A DNA stretch of 64,000 bases from Cohnella faecalis (GTDB lineage: Bacteria > Bacillota > Bacilli > Paenibacillales > Paenibacillaceae). The stretch covers positions 186,001-250,000 of the forward strand of contig NZ_QXJM01000029.1 in assembly GCF_003570905.1 (NCBI RefSeq), in the 5' to 3' direction. The notes below the pieces were generated by a model. The model worked only from the letters and a program-made list of their open reading frames with translations, did no database searches and was not told the DNA's origin. The translations under genes and the position numbers were made by a program. Below are positions 9,029 through 18,202 of this stretch, piece after piece; position 1 is the first letter of the stretch; each line of letters opens with the position of its first letter.

Positions 9029-10040
9029 TGTGCTCGAATGCCTCCGACTAACCGCCGACAGCCTCCCTTGTGATCGAATGCGCCACAATTACTCTCCAAC
9101 TACCCGTCGACTGCCTACGTTGTGATCGTATGCGTCACAATTACTCTCCAACTACCCGCCGACAGCCTCCGTTGTGATCGTATGCGTCACAATTACTCTC
9201 CGACTAACCGCCGACTGCCTCCGTTGTGATCGTATGCATCACAATTACTCTCCGACTAACCGCCGACAGCCTCCGTTGTGATCAAATGCGTCACAATTAT
9301 TCTCCGACTAACCGCCGACTGCCTCCGTTGTGATCGTATGCATCACAATTACTCTCCGACTAACCGCCGACAGTCACTGTTGTGATCGAATGCGTCACAA
9401 TTACTCTCCGACTAACCGCCGACAGTCACTGTTGTGATCGTATGCGCCACAATTACTCTCCGACTACCCGCCGACAGCCTCCGTTGTGATCGTATGCGTC
9501 ACATTTACTCTCCGACTAACCGCCGACAGCCTCCGTTGTGATCGTATGCGTCACATTTACTCTCCGACTACCCGCCGACAGCCTCCGTTGTGATCGTATG
9601 CGTCACATTTACTCTCCGACTACCCGCCGACAGCCTCCATTGTGATCGAATGCGTCACAATTAATCCACGGGTCACGCCGACTGCCCCTGTTGTGCTCGA
9701 ATGCGTCACAATTACTCTCCGACTACCCGCCGACTGCCTCCGTTGTGATCGTATGCGTCACAATTACTCTCCGACTAACCGCCGACTGCCTCCGTTGTGA
9801 TCGTATGCGTCACAATTACTCTCCGACTACCCGCCGACAGCCTCCCTTGTGATCGAATGCGTCACAATTACTCTCCAACTTCCCGCCGACAGCCTCCGTT
9901 GTGATCGTATGCGCCACAATTACTCTCCGACTACCCGCCGACAGCCTCCGTTGTGATCAAATACGTCACAATTACTCTCCGACTACCCGCCGACAGCCTC
10001 CATTGTGATCGAATGCGTCACATTTACTCCCGGACAACCA
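9029..10040. repeat. 52-bp tandem repeat array, about 19 units
   Basis: Unit starts fall at 9069, 9121, 9173, 9225 and so on every 52 bp to 10004, with one 51-bp step near 9641-9692 and a degenerate partial unit at 9029. Each unit contains the dyad TTGTGA-N9-TCACAA, then TTACTCTCCGACTA(A/C)CCGCC and GACAGCCTCC. Units vary by point changes (for example AATTA/ATTTA, GTATG/AATG). The period is not a multiple of 3 and no gene fits, so the array is non-coding. It fills the space between the convergent exonuclease and recQ genes. Confidence 0.95.
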
Positions 10041-10051
10041 AAGCTCACGCT

Positions 10052-11872
10052 TCAATGATTCTGTATTTGCTCCAGAAACTCTCTCCCGTACTTGGCATAC
10101 TTGGCGTCGCCAATCCCTTTGACCGATCTCATGGCGTTCTCCGTCGCCGGCCTGACGACGCACATTTCCCGCAGCGTCGCGTCGTGGAAGATGACGAACG
10201 GCGGAACGCGCTCGCGGTCCGCGATCGTCTTGCGCAGCGCCTTCAGCTTCGCGAAGAGCGCTTCGCCCTCCGCCCCAAGCGACGCGACGCTCCCGGCGGC
10301 AGCGCTTCCTCTGCGCCCGGAGGACGATTTCGCGGAAGACTCCGGAACCGGCTCCTCCGCCCGGCGATAAATCCGCTCGCCGTCGTCGATAGCTTGCCGC
10401 ACGCGGGAAGTAAGCATAACGACCGGGTAGGCCGTATCCGACAGCCGCAAAAAGCCTTGAGCGACCAAAGCGTGAATCAAACCAGAGATGTCCTTCTCCG
10501 TCCGGCTGTTCATGCGGCCGTACACAGGCAATCTATCAAAGCCGTAATCGCGAATTTTCGCATCTCCGGCTCCTTTGAGCACTTTGGCCGTCATCGATAC
10601 GCCAAACCGCTGACGCATGGCCGACACGCAAGCAAATACAACCTTGGAAGCTTCCGTTATGTCTACCTTTTCGCGCGTATCCAGACAATTGCCGCATTGG
10701 CCGCAAGGTTCGCACGTATCCCCGAAATACGAGACGATAGCCTGCTGCAAGCATTCGGACGTATAAACATACTGAACCATGTCGTTCAACTGCTTATAAG
10801 ACGTCATTTTCCGTTCCTCGTCGCCTTCGCCCTGCTCGATCAGAAACTTCTGAGTGACTACGTCCTGGGGAGAGTAAAGCAGCACACATTGCCCCGGGTC
10901 TCCGTCCCTTCCGGCGCGGCCGGCTTCCTGATAATAGGCTTCGACGTTTTTCGGAAGATTGTAGTGAACGACATAGCGAACGTTCGACTTGTCGATACCC
11001 ATCCCGAATGCGTTCGTCGCCACCATCACCTGAATGTCGTCACGCAAAAAAGCCTCTTGCGCTTCCGCTCTAACTTCCTCTTCGAGTCCCGCATGATACT
11101 TGCCCGCTCGAATGCCCTGGCGCACGAGAAAAGCTTGGCACTCATCCACTTCCTTGCGCGTCGAAGCGTACACGACTCCGGCATCCCCGGCATGGCCGCG
11201 AATAATCGAGGCGAGCGCGCTCCGCTTGTCGACCCCTCTCAGAACGGAAAAAGACAAATTTTCGCGAGCGTAGCCGGTCGTCACCCGCGTCGGCTTGTCC
11301 AGCTTGAGCCGCCGCACGATATCCTCCCTTACTTCCGGAGTCGCCGTCGCTGTGAACGCCGCCACAATCGGACGCGGCTCGATCAGCTCGGGAAGACGGG
11401 CAATCGACAAATAGCTTGGGCGAAAATCGTGCCCCCATTGCGATATACAGTGAGCTTCGTCTACCGCAATGAACGATATATTCAAGTCGGAAGCCCACTC
11501 GGCGAATCGCCCGGATTCCATCCGCTCCGGCGCGATGTATACGAGCTTGTAGCGTCCTGCCGATATGTCCCGGATACGGCGATTCATCTCGGCGCCCGTC
11601 AGCGTGCTGTTCAGAACCGTTGCCGGAATGCCCGATTCATTCAATGCGTCGACCTGATCTTTCATCAGCGAAATGAGAGGCGAGACAACCAGCGTAATGC
11701 CCGGAAACAGGACAGCGGGAATTTGGTAGCAGACCGACTTGCCCGCCCCTGTCGGCATTACGCCCAATGCGTCTCTCCCGCTCAGAATGGACTCGATCAT
11801 CTCCGTTTGCCCTTTTCGAAAAGAATCGTAACCGAAATAAGTGCGAAGAGCTTTCAACGCATCCTCCATCAT
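10052..11872 (-). CDS. recQ: ATP-dependent DNA helicase RecQ
   Basis: 606 aa. The Walker A is MPTGAGKS (about 39-46), the DEAH box is VDEAHCISQWGHDFRPSY (from 137), and motif VI is QEAGRAGRDG. The RecQ zinc site is a Cys before SYFGDTC plus CGQCGNC. A winged-helix region and a C-terminal HRDC domain (KLKALRKTIADRERVPPFV) follow. It unwinds DNA 3' to 5' in recombination and fork repair. ATG 11872 follows GGAGA; the open frame further upstream runs through the helD terminator and is not used. RecQ is followed by no close terminator, so its transcript may extend into the 52-bp array. Confidence 0.93.
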   Translation of the reverse strand: MMEDALKALRTYFGYDSFRKGQTEMIESILSGRDALGVMPTGAGKSVCYQIPAVLFPGITLVVSPLISLMKDQVDALNESGIPATVLNSTLTGAEMNRRIRDISAGRYKLVYIAPERMESGRFAEWASDLNISFIAVDEAHCISQWGHDFRPSYLSIARLPELIEPRPIVAAFTATATPEVREDIVRRLKLDKPTRVTTGYARENLSFSVLRGVDKRSALASIIRGHAGDAGVVYASTRKEVDECQAFLVRQGIRAGKYHAGLEEEVRAEAQEAFLRDDIQVMVATNAFGMGIDKSNVRYVVHYNLPKNVEAYYQEAGRAGRDGDPGQCVLLYSPQDVVTQKFLIEQGEGDEERKMTSYKQLNDMVQYVYTSECLQQAIVSYFGDTCEPCGQCGNCLDTREKVDITEASKVVFACVSAMRQRFGVSMTAKVLKGAGDAKIRDYGFDRLPVYGRMNSRTEKDISGLIHALVAQGFLRLSDTAYPVVMLTSRVRQAIDDGERIYRRAEEPVPESSAKSSSGRRGSAAAGSVASLGAEGEALFAKLKALRKTIADRERVPPFVIFHDATLREMCVVRPATENAMRSVKGIGDAKYAKYGREFLEQIQNH

Positions 11873-11893
11873 CCCCGTCGTTCTCCTTTCATG

Positions 11894-11920
11894 AAGAAAC
11901 CCAAGCGCTCTACGCTTGGG
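11894..11920 (-). terminator. Probable terminator of helD
   Basis: CCCAAGCG (11900-11907) and CGCTTGGG (11913-11920) form a perfect 8-bp stem with a 5-nt loop. On the minus strand it is followed by TTTCTTC. It lies between helD and recQ, immediately upstream of the recQ ribosome binding site. Confidence 0.6.
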
Positions 11921-11971
11921 CTGCCGTTCTTCGGCTTGAATCCTCACATCTATTACTCGTAGTATACCATC

Positions 11972-14317
11972 TCATCGCTCGGCGAGCCACGGCGACAACG
12001 TTCCTGCGCTGTAGACGTGCAGCACATGCAAGGCTCTCGTGCACACGGTGTACAGCAGCTTCCTGTCCTTTTCCCGGCCGTAGCGAACGGCGGACGCGTC
12101 CCAGACGACAACCGCGTCGAACTCGATCCCTTTTGCCAGATAAGATGGGAGCACCGACACCCCGCGGGGCAAGTTCGCCGAGCCGCCGCTTACATGGGTG
12201 ACCGGCACCTCGTCCGGGAGCCGTTCCTTAAGAAGAGCCGCCGCGTTGCCGCCTTCGCGGGCTGTCTTCGCAATAACGCCGATCGTTCCGTGCCCGTCCT
12301 TGAGCAGTCGGCCGATATCTTCGGCAATTTTGTTCGCCAGCTCGAACGAATCCGGGCATATCGTCACAACCGGCGCTTCTCCGTCCCGCTCGAACGGCCG
12401 GATACCGCTTGCGTCCTCGTCCGGCAATATCCTTTTGGAAAAATCCACGATCGGACGAGTGGAACGGTAGCTCGTGCCCAGCTTCCATACCTTCGTATCC
12501 TCTGCCGCCATGAGCCGCGTCCAGCCGCCGAAGCCTCCGCTTTCCTGCGATTGCACGTAGATAGCCTGATTGAAATCGCCGAGCACCGTCATCCGGGCTC
12601 TCGGAAACCTCCGCCGCAAATAGGCGGCTTGGAACGGCGAATAGTCTTGCGCTTCATCGACGAATAGATGCTTGATTTCGCCTTCCACCTTGCGAAAGCC
12701 CTCTATCGCATCCATGATATATTGCAACGGAGTCGCATCCTCGTGATCGACGGCTTTGCGCCCGAACGTCTCCTCCGCTCTCGCGGCCATCCATTCCCAG
12801 CCATCGGGCAAATTGCCGTCCGGAGCGCATGCCTTAAATAAAGAACGGCTGCGGAACAGCTCCAAATAAACGCCTACAGGGTCCAAAAACCGAAGCGCCT
12901 TCGCGGCGCGGCGCAGCGGCTCCACCGCCGATTCCGCCGCCTGTCTCATCAGAATCTCGGCCATTTGTTCCTCGTCGTCGAACGCGCTGTCGCGAAATCC
13001 GCCTTTGCGACGGACTTTTACGTAAGCCCGCTGAATGTCTTCGTCATCCGCAAGCTCGGCCGCTTCCTCGACCCAAGGCTCGTCGAGCTGCGATTCTACC
13101 CATGACGCCAACCGCTCCAGCAGCCATTTGCGCAGCTTGGCGGCTCGGGTCCCGAACCCTTCGGACGCCCGGATGCCGTAATAGTACCGCGACATTTCTT
13201 CGGCGGAAGCGATCACGTCGCCTCGGAACCTCCACGGCTTGAACCGCATCCCTTCCTCCGACAGCCGTTCCAAATACTTCTCTACCGTGCGAAAATAATG
13301 CTCCGAGCCTTTGTAGCGAACGGCTTTCTCCCGGGCTTCTCCTTCGGCCGTTCCTTCCTCCGCCGCAAGCCTTTCGGTCTGAGCGAACAAGTCCTCCACC
13401 TCGAACCTCCGGCCGATTCGCGCTTCGATCAGCTCGCGGAACGTCTTCTGCTGCATGTTCGCCTCGCCCAAATCGGGCAGAACGCGGGAGACGTAACCTT
13501 TGAACACCGGATTCGGCGAAAACAAGACGATCTGCTCCGGCGTGAGCGAATCCCTATACCTGTAAAGCAAATAAGCGACGCGCTGCAAAGCCGCCGAGGT
13601 TTTGCCGCTGCCGGCCGCTCCCTGAACTACGATGAGACGGTGCCTCTCGTCGCGAATGATCTGATTCTGTTCCTTCTGGATCGTCGCCACGATGCTCTTC
13701 ATCGAAGTATCGGAACGCTCCGACAGTACCGCTTGAAGAATATCGTCTCCTACCGTCTCGTTCGTATCGAAGACATGCTTCAGCTTGCCTCCGCGAATGA
13801 CGAACTGGCGCTTTAGCGCCAAATCGCCGATAATTTCCCCGCCGGGCGTATCGAACGCAGCCGGTCCAGGCTCCTGATCGTAGAACAGGCTCGATACCGG
13901 GGCGCGCCAATCGTACACCCAGTAGGTCTCCCCGTCCTCCGAGGAAAGCGAAGAGCGGCCGATGTAGATTTGCTCGGCCGATTCGGCTCCGTCCTCCTTG
14001 AAGTCGATCCGTGCGAAGTAAGGATTATCGTGCATCCGGGCTAGCCGCTCGACCGCTTCGAACGCCACCCGATGGCTTCTTTCCCGCTCGATCAGAAGCT
14101 CCTTCTGCTGCATGATGCTCGTCCACGTCTCGCCCATTTCCGTTGCGTCGGAAAAATTCATGCGCACGTCGTCCCAGAACTCCTGCCGAATGCCGACGAC
14201 GTCTCCGCGCCGGTCTCCGAGAACCGACAATTCCTTGTCCAGACGTTTCTCGACCTGCTCCAGCACCTCGGTCAACCGTTTCTGTTCCTCATCGCGCATA
14301 GATTGCTCGCTCGCCAC
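11972..14317 (-). CDS. helD: HelD-like helicase / RNA polymerase recycling motor
   Basis: 781 aa, near the 774 aa of Bacillus HelD. A helical N-terminus (about 1-100) fits the arm that enters the RNA polymerase channel. An UvrD/Rep-type ATPase follows: Walker A GAAGSGKTSAALQRVAYLLY (about 233), Walker B HLFVDEAQDYSPFQ and motif IV TSYRSTRPI. HelD uses ATP to free stalled RNA polymerase from DNA. I chose GTG 14317 because AAAGGAG lies 10 nt upstream. ATG 14299 is a possible alternative. It is divergent from the MoxR operon and upstream of recQ. Confidence 0.85.
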   Translation of the reverse strand: MASEQSMRDEEQKRLTEVLEQVEKRLDKELSVLGDRRGDVVGIRQEFWDDVRMNFSDATEMGETWTSIMQQKELLIERERSHRVAFEAVERLARMHDNPYFARIDFKEDGAESAEQIYIGRSSLSSEDGETYWVYDWRAPVSSLFYDQEPGPAAFDTPGGEIIGDLALKRQFVIRGGKLKHVFDTNETVGDDILQAVLSERSDTSMKSIVATIQKEQNQIIRDERHRLIVVQGAAGSGKTSAALQRVAYLLYRYRDSLTPEQIVLFSPNPVFKGYVSRVLPDLGEANMQQKTFRELIEARIGRRFEVEDLFAQTERLAAEEGTAEGEAREKAVRYKGSEHYFRTVEKYLERLSEEGMRFKPWRFRGDVIASAEEMSRYYYGIRASEGFGTRAAKLRKWLLERLASWVESQLDEPWVEEAAELADDEDIQRAYVKVRRKGGFRDSAFDDEEQMAEILMRQAAESAVEPLRRAAKALRFLDPVGVYLELFRSRSLFKACAPDGNLPDGWEWMAARAEETFGRKAVDHEDATPLQYIMDAIEGFRKVEGEIKHLFVDEAQDYSPFQAAYLRRRFPRARMTVLGDFNQAIYVQSQESGGFGGWTRLMAAEDTKVWKLGTSYRSTRPIVDFSKRILPDEDASGIRPFERDGEAPVVTICPDSFELANKIAEDIGRLLKDGHGTIGVIAKTAREGGNAAALLKERLPDEVPVTHVSGGSANLPRGVSVLPSYLAKGIEFDAVVVWDASAVRYGREKDRKLLYTVCTRALHVLHVYSAGTLSPWLAER

Positions 14318-14401
14318 GTTAATCCCGCTCCTTTTTCCGTACCTTGCCTTTAGTACTCCTTGTTGTATCATGCGACACGCTTGAAAGCAACCCGAAACCG
14401 C

Positions 14402-14430
14402 TTTCTGACATCCAAATTATGCACTATAAT
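14402..14430 (+). promoter_or_regulatory. Candidate promoter of the MoxR operon
   Basis: A consensus TATAAT at 14425-14430 lies about 65 bp before the moxR start. The hexamer 17 bp upstream, TTTCTG, is a poor -35, so the -10 carries the prediction. Confidence 0.4.
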
Positions 14431-14496
14431 GGAAAAATAACATCTATGCTTATGACTTCCTTCTAATATTACCCCATTGGTGAAAGGCGGAATTCC

Positions 14497-15480
14497 ATGT
14501 CAGCCCGAATTAACGGCGATTCGATTGTCAGCGCCATCGGACAATTGCGTTCTCACATCGGCCAAGTCATCGTAGGAAAGCAAGCCTCGATCGACCTCTT
14601 GCTTACCGCTTTATTCGCAGGCGGACACGCCCTGCTTGAGGACGTTCCGGGCACCGGCAAAACATTGCTGGCCAAGACGCTCGCACGCTCGCTCGACTGC
14701 TCGTTCAGGCGCGTTCAGTTCACACCGGATTTGCTGCCGTCTGACTTGAGCGGCATTAACTTCTATAATCAGAAAGCCGGCGAATTCGAATTCCGTCCCG
14801 GCCCGTTGTTCACGAACATCCTCCTCGCCGACGAAATTAACCGCGCCACCCCCCGCACGCAATCGAGCCTTCTGGAGTGCATGGAAGAACGCCAAATTAC
14901 GATCGATGGAGACACTCACCCGCTCGCAGCCCCCTTCCTCGTTATCGCAACGCAAAATCCGATAGACAATCACGGCACGTTTCCTCTTCCGGAAGCGCAG
15001 TTGGACCGCTTTTTGCTCCGCATTCGGATGGGATATCCGACGCACGACGAATCGCTCGCCATTCTGGCGCGCTTCCGCGGGCAAAATCCGCTGGAGAATC
15101 TCGCGCCGGTCATCGATCCGCAGACGCTGCTCGACATTGCGCGCTTCGCTGCGAATGAAGTTAAAATCACAGAGGATCTGCTCGGGTACATCGTCCGCAT
15201 CTCGGAAGCTTCCCGCCATCACCCCGACGTAGCTCTGGGAATCAGCCCCCGCGGAACGCAAGCGCTGCTTCGGGCGGCGCAAGCTTATGCGCTCGTCCAA
15301 AGCCGGGACTACGTGACTCCGGACGATATCAAAACGTTGGCGGAGCCTGTACTCGCGCATAGGCTTCTCCTTCGGCAGACGGCGCTGGGCCGGGACGAAC
15401 GGTCGGCCGAGACGGTGCGTTCGCTGCTTCGGGATACGGAAGTGCCCGCCGAGCCTGCGGAAGCGCTGGAGCGCAGGTAG
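14497..15480 (+). CDS. MoxR-family AAA+ ATPase
   Basis: 327 aa. Walker A is EDVPGTGKTLLAKTL (about 48-62), Walker B is NILLADEINRATPRTQSSLL (107-126), sensor 1 is VIATQNPID, and the lid follows. MoxR ATPases act as chaperone-like motors, often with DUF58/VWA and transglutaminase-like membrane partners. Here it is the first gene of three, 4 bp before the DUF58 gene, with AAAGGCGG before the ATG. The substrate is unknown. Confidence 0.9.
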   Translation: MSARINGDSIVSAIGQLRSHIGQVIVGKQASIDLLLTALFAGGHALLEDVPGTGKTLLAKTLARSLDCSFRRVQFTPDLLPSDLSGINFYNQKAGEFEFRPGPLFTNILLADEINRATPRTQSSLLECMEERQITIDGDTHPLAAPFLVIATQNPIDNHGTFPLPEAQLDRFLLRIRMGYPTHDESLAILARFRGQNPLENLAPVIDPQTLLDIARFAANEVKITEDLLGYIVRISEASRHHPDVALGISPRGTQALLRAAQAYALVQSRDYVTPDDIKTLAEPVLAHRLLLRQTALGRDERSAETVRSLLRDTEVPAEPAEALERR

Positions 15481-15484
15481 CGCC

Positions 15485-16597
15485 ATGCCTTTTTATCTCG
15501 TTATCGTCAACGGAATGATCCTCTTGTTTATTCTCACCTATATTTATCGCAGGCAAGCGTTGAAAAATGTCACGTACGCGCGGCGCTTCAGCAGGATGAC
15601 CGTCTACGAAGGCGACCGCATCGAAATGGTGGAGGAAATCGAGAATCGCAAGCTGCTTCCGGTTCCCTGGCTCCGATTGGAATCCTACATGTCCCGCGAG
15701 CTCAAGTTCGACAAGCAGGCCAACCTGGACATTAACAGCGGCGAAATGTTCCAGAATCATCTTAGCTTGTTCAGCCTTCGCCCTTACCGGCGCATCGTTC
15801 GCCGCCATGAGCTCCGAATCGCGAAGAGAGGGCTGTATTCGCTGAATTCCGCCACCATGACGGCCGGCGAACCGCTGGGCATCGTCGAGACGAGCAAGCA
15901 ATTTCCATTGACGCTGTCGCTGCTTGTCTATCCGCTGGCCATCCCGCTTCAGGAGCTGCCGCTTCCGAATCATAGCTGGCTGGGAAATATCGTCGTCCGG
16001 CGCTGGATCGTGGAAGACCCGTTTCTTACGGCCGGCGTACGTGAATACGCGCCCGGCGATTCTCTGAGCAATATCAACTGGAAAGCAACCGCCCGAATGG
16101 GATCGTTGCAAATTCATCGCAAAGACCATACAGCCGATCATCGATTGGTTATTTGTCTCAATATCGAGATCAACCCGGCCATGTGGAGAACGGTAACGGA
16201 GCCCGAGCGTATCGAACGCGGTATCCGTTATGCCGCTTCCGTCGCCGGCCATGCTCTGAAGAACGGAATCGAAACCGGATTTATTTGCAACGGCTGGCTG
16301 CACGGAGAAACCAAAGCTCCGATTCGGGTCGAGCCGCAGGGCGGATCGGTGCAAGGTGAAGTCATTCTTGCCGCTTTGGCGAAGCTTCAGCTCGAAACCT
16401 CATCGAACATGGCTTATCTATTGGACGAAGAAGCGGGGCGCCTCTCTACTCGAACCGATTACCTGATCATTACGTGCCACCGGGACGAGAAGCTCGTTGC
16501 AGCGGCCAATAGGCTGCGGGCATTGGGCAACGGCATCGAATGGATGGATATCCCGGCAGATGCAACGGGAGGAGAAGCCCATGAATACGGCGCATGA
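15485..16597 (+). CDS. DUF58 domain protein of the MoxR operon
   Basis: 370 aa. One or two N-terminal membrane segments (VIVNGMILLFILTYIY) are followed by a soluble beta-rich region and the DUF58 core VREYAPGDSLSNINWKATAR, continuing into a VWA-like fold. DUF58 proteins almost always pair with MoxR ATPases. The gene is tightly spaced after moxR and overlaps the next gene by 17 bp, so the three are one transcript with translational coupling. Confidence 0.88.
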   Translation: MPFYLVIVNGMILLFILTYIYRRQALKNVTYARRFSRMTVYEGDRIEMVEEIENRKLLPVPWLRLESYMSRELKFDKQANLDINSGEMFQNHLSLFSLRPYRRIVRRHELRIAKRGLYSLNSATMTAGEPLGIVETSKQFPLTLSLLVYPLAIPLQELPLPNHSWLGNIVVRRWIVEDPFLTAGVREYAPGDSLSNINWKATARMGSLQIHRKDHTADHRLVICLNIEINPAMWRTVTEPERIERGIRYAASVAGHALKNGIETGFICNGWLHGETKAPIRVEPQGGSVQGEVILAALAKLQLETSSNMAYLLDEEAGRLSTRTDYLIITCHRDEKLVAAANRLRALGNGIEWMDIPADATGGEAHEYGA

Positions 16598-17927
16598 GCA
16601 CGGCCAGTTCCGGCTCGCTGCGACTCGAGCGCTGGCAGCCGTCTACGAGCTGTGGATGGTTCTCCCTCTTTGGCTATTGGCGCATCATATCGAATACGTT
16701 CACGTGGCCGCAGCCGGCAAATGGCTCGCGTTAGCCGCGCTTGCTTCCGCTTTAAGCGGAGCCGCCAGCGTCTGGATTCGCACGGTATGGAAGCAAGCGC
16801 TAGTCTCGCTTTTAAGCGCGGGACTAGTCGGAGCCATCGTCTCGGCTATGAGCGATCTTTCATTCTTCGGCGCGATCCCGCTTTTCCTTGCAATGCTGCT
16901 AGGCTTTACGGTCGGTTACCGCTATGGGTGGGCAGGATGGTATTGGACCGGCGTCGGCGTTTTTTTCGCGATCAGCTCTCTGTTCAACATTGTGCCCGGC
17001 TGGAACGACTACTCGTCGTTGCTAATGTTCGGCGGAGTAGTATGCCTTGCGGCAGCTCTGTTCGCTTCGAACGTCATCCATCTCCGCAAGGTAACGTACT
17101 CTTCCGACAACCCTCGGCGAGTGCCCGTCGAGATTAAGCGGCATAACCGGTTTTTCGTGGCCGGCTTGCTGATCGGAGCGCTGCTTCTGGCCGCCGGCTT
17201 GGGCTCGCTGATCGTCTACGCTATTAAACATACGGTAGTGGCCTTGATACGATGGATTTATGACTTGCTTTCACGCAGGCCGAAGGGAATGCCGATGCCG
17301 GAGCCGGAAGAAACTCCCGCTCCTACGCCCGTAATAGGAGAAGGCGAACCTTTGCCGGATTGGAGCTGGCTCATAAACCTGCTTGAAAAGATCACCTTAG
17401 TTGTCGGAGTGACCATTCTGGCCTTATTGCTCCTATGGGGTGCCTACTATATATTCCGCAACCGTAACGGCTTTTGGAAAAAATGGTTCAAATGGCTGAG
17501 CGCGCTGCTTCGCCGTTCGGAGAAAGCCGCTTCGGCCTCCGGCTTTACGGACGAGGAATCTTCCCTGTTCTCCTGGGAGGAAGCGAAGGGAAGGCTTCGC
17601 AGAAGCTTGCTCGGGCGTATGCTCGGGCGCAAAGAGCCAAGCTACGAAAATTTGCCCGACAATCGGGAGCGGGCGCGTTTTCTGTATCGAAAATGGCTTC
17701 GGGATCGAATCGGCGAAGGCTACGGAGCGAAGAGACATTTGACTCCGGAGGAAACGCTCGCGGACGCGCAAGTATGGCGGGCGAGCAAAGACAAGCGAAA
17801 AAAAGCCGAACCCGATTCAAACGCGGAACGGCAGCTTGTGGACGTCTATTACAGAGCCCGCTATTCTCAAGAGGAGCCTTCGGACGAAGAGTTGGCGCTT
17901 GCCCGGAGCAAGCGAAGCGGAGCTTGA
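16581..17927 (+). CDS. Membrane protein with DUF4129-like C-terminus, third gene of the MoxR operon
   Basis: 448 aa. Six or more hydrophobic segments lie in the first 230 residues, a proline-rich linker follows (about 245-270), then one more membrane segment (about 285-305). The cytosolic tail carries YRKWLRDRIGEGYG, LTPEETLAD and LVDVYYRARYSQ, as in DUF4129 tails. In related operons this position holds a transglutaminase-like (TGc) protein. No Cys-His-Asp transglutaminase core is seen here, so the catalytic domain seems absent. ATG 16581 lies inside the end of the DUF58 gene behind GGGAGGAG. Confidence 0.75.
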   Translation: MNTAHEHGQFRLAATRALAAVYELWMVLPLWLLAHHIEYVHVAAAGKWLALAALASALSGAASVWIRTVWKQALVSLLSAGLVGAIVSAMSDLSFFGAIPLFLAMLLGFTVGYRYGWAGWYWTGVGVFFAISSLFNIVPGWNDYSSLLMFGGVVCLAAALFASNVIHLRKVTYSSDNPRRVPVEIKRHNRFFVAGLLIGALLLAAGLGSLIVYAIKHTVVALIRWIYDLLSRRPKGMPMPEPEETPAPTPVIGEGEPLPDWSWLINLLEKITLVVGVTILALLLLWGAYYIFRNRNGFWKKWFKWLSALLRRSEKAASASGFTDEESSLFSWEEAKGRLRRSLLGRMLGRKEPSYENLPDNRERARFLYRKWLRDRIGEGYGAKRHLTPEETLADAQVWRASKDKRKKAEPDSNAERQLVDVYYRARYSQEEPSDEELALARSKRSGA

Positions 17928-18125
17928 CCGGGAACTACAGAAACAGGTCGAGCAAGCTTGAAGGTCCCCTTTGACGTTTAAAAGAATGCTTTTGGACAGT
18001 CGACACGACATTGGATAATTCCTGTACGGAATGAAAATTTCCGTTTAAATCTATTTTTGCTCCAATCTAACAGAAACACTTGAAGAAAAAGTAAGATATT
18101 GGTGCCATATACAGTGTCATTTACT

Positions 18126-18165
18126 TTTCCACAAACGCTAGGTTTAAACCTAGCGTTTGTGGAAA
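18126..18165. repeat. 40-bp perfect palindrome
   Basis: Two 20-bp arms meet at 18145/18146 with no loop and no mismatch; the centre is GGTTTAAACC and the outer ends are TTTCCACAAA and TTTGTGGAAA. No T-run follows on either strand, so it does not look like a normal terminator. It sits in AT-rich DNA between the MoxR operon and the broken gene at 18203. It may be a remnant of a mobile element end or a protein binding site. Confidence 0.85.
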
Positions 18166-18202
18166 TGACACACCAATTATTATACTGAGTTGAGACTAGT
18201 AA

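Noticed and set aside
9029..10040. CRISPR array
   Set aside because: The whole 52-bp period is repeated. There are no unique spacers between fixed repeats, and no cas genes.
9069..10040. CRP/FNR binding sites (TGTGA...TCACA)
   Set aside because: The half sites are 9 bp apart, not 6, and they occur as a long array between gene ends rather than at promoters.
9953..11962. 669-codon open frame on the plus strand
   Set aside because: It is antisense to recQ, whose domains are clear, and begins in the repeat array. Its sequence is Arg/His-rich as in shadow frames.
18126..18165. Terminator of the MoxR operon
   Set aside because: The stem has no loop and no T-run, and lies about 200 bp after the last gene.
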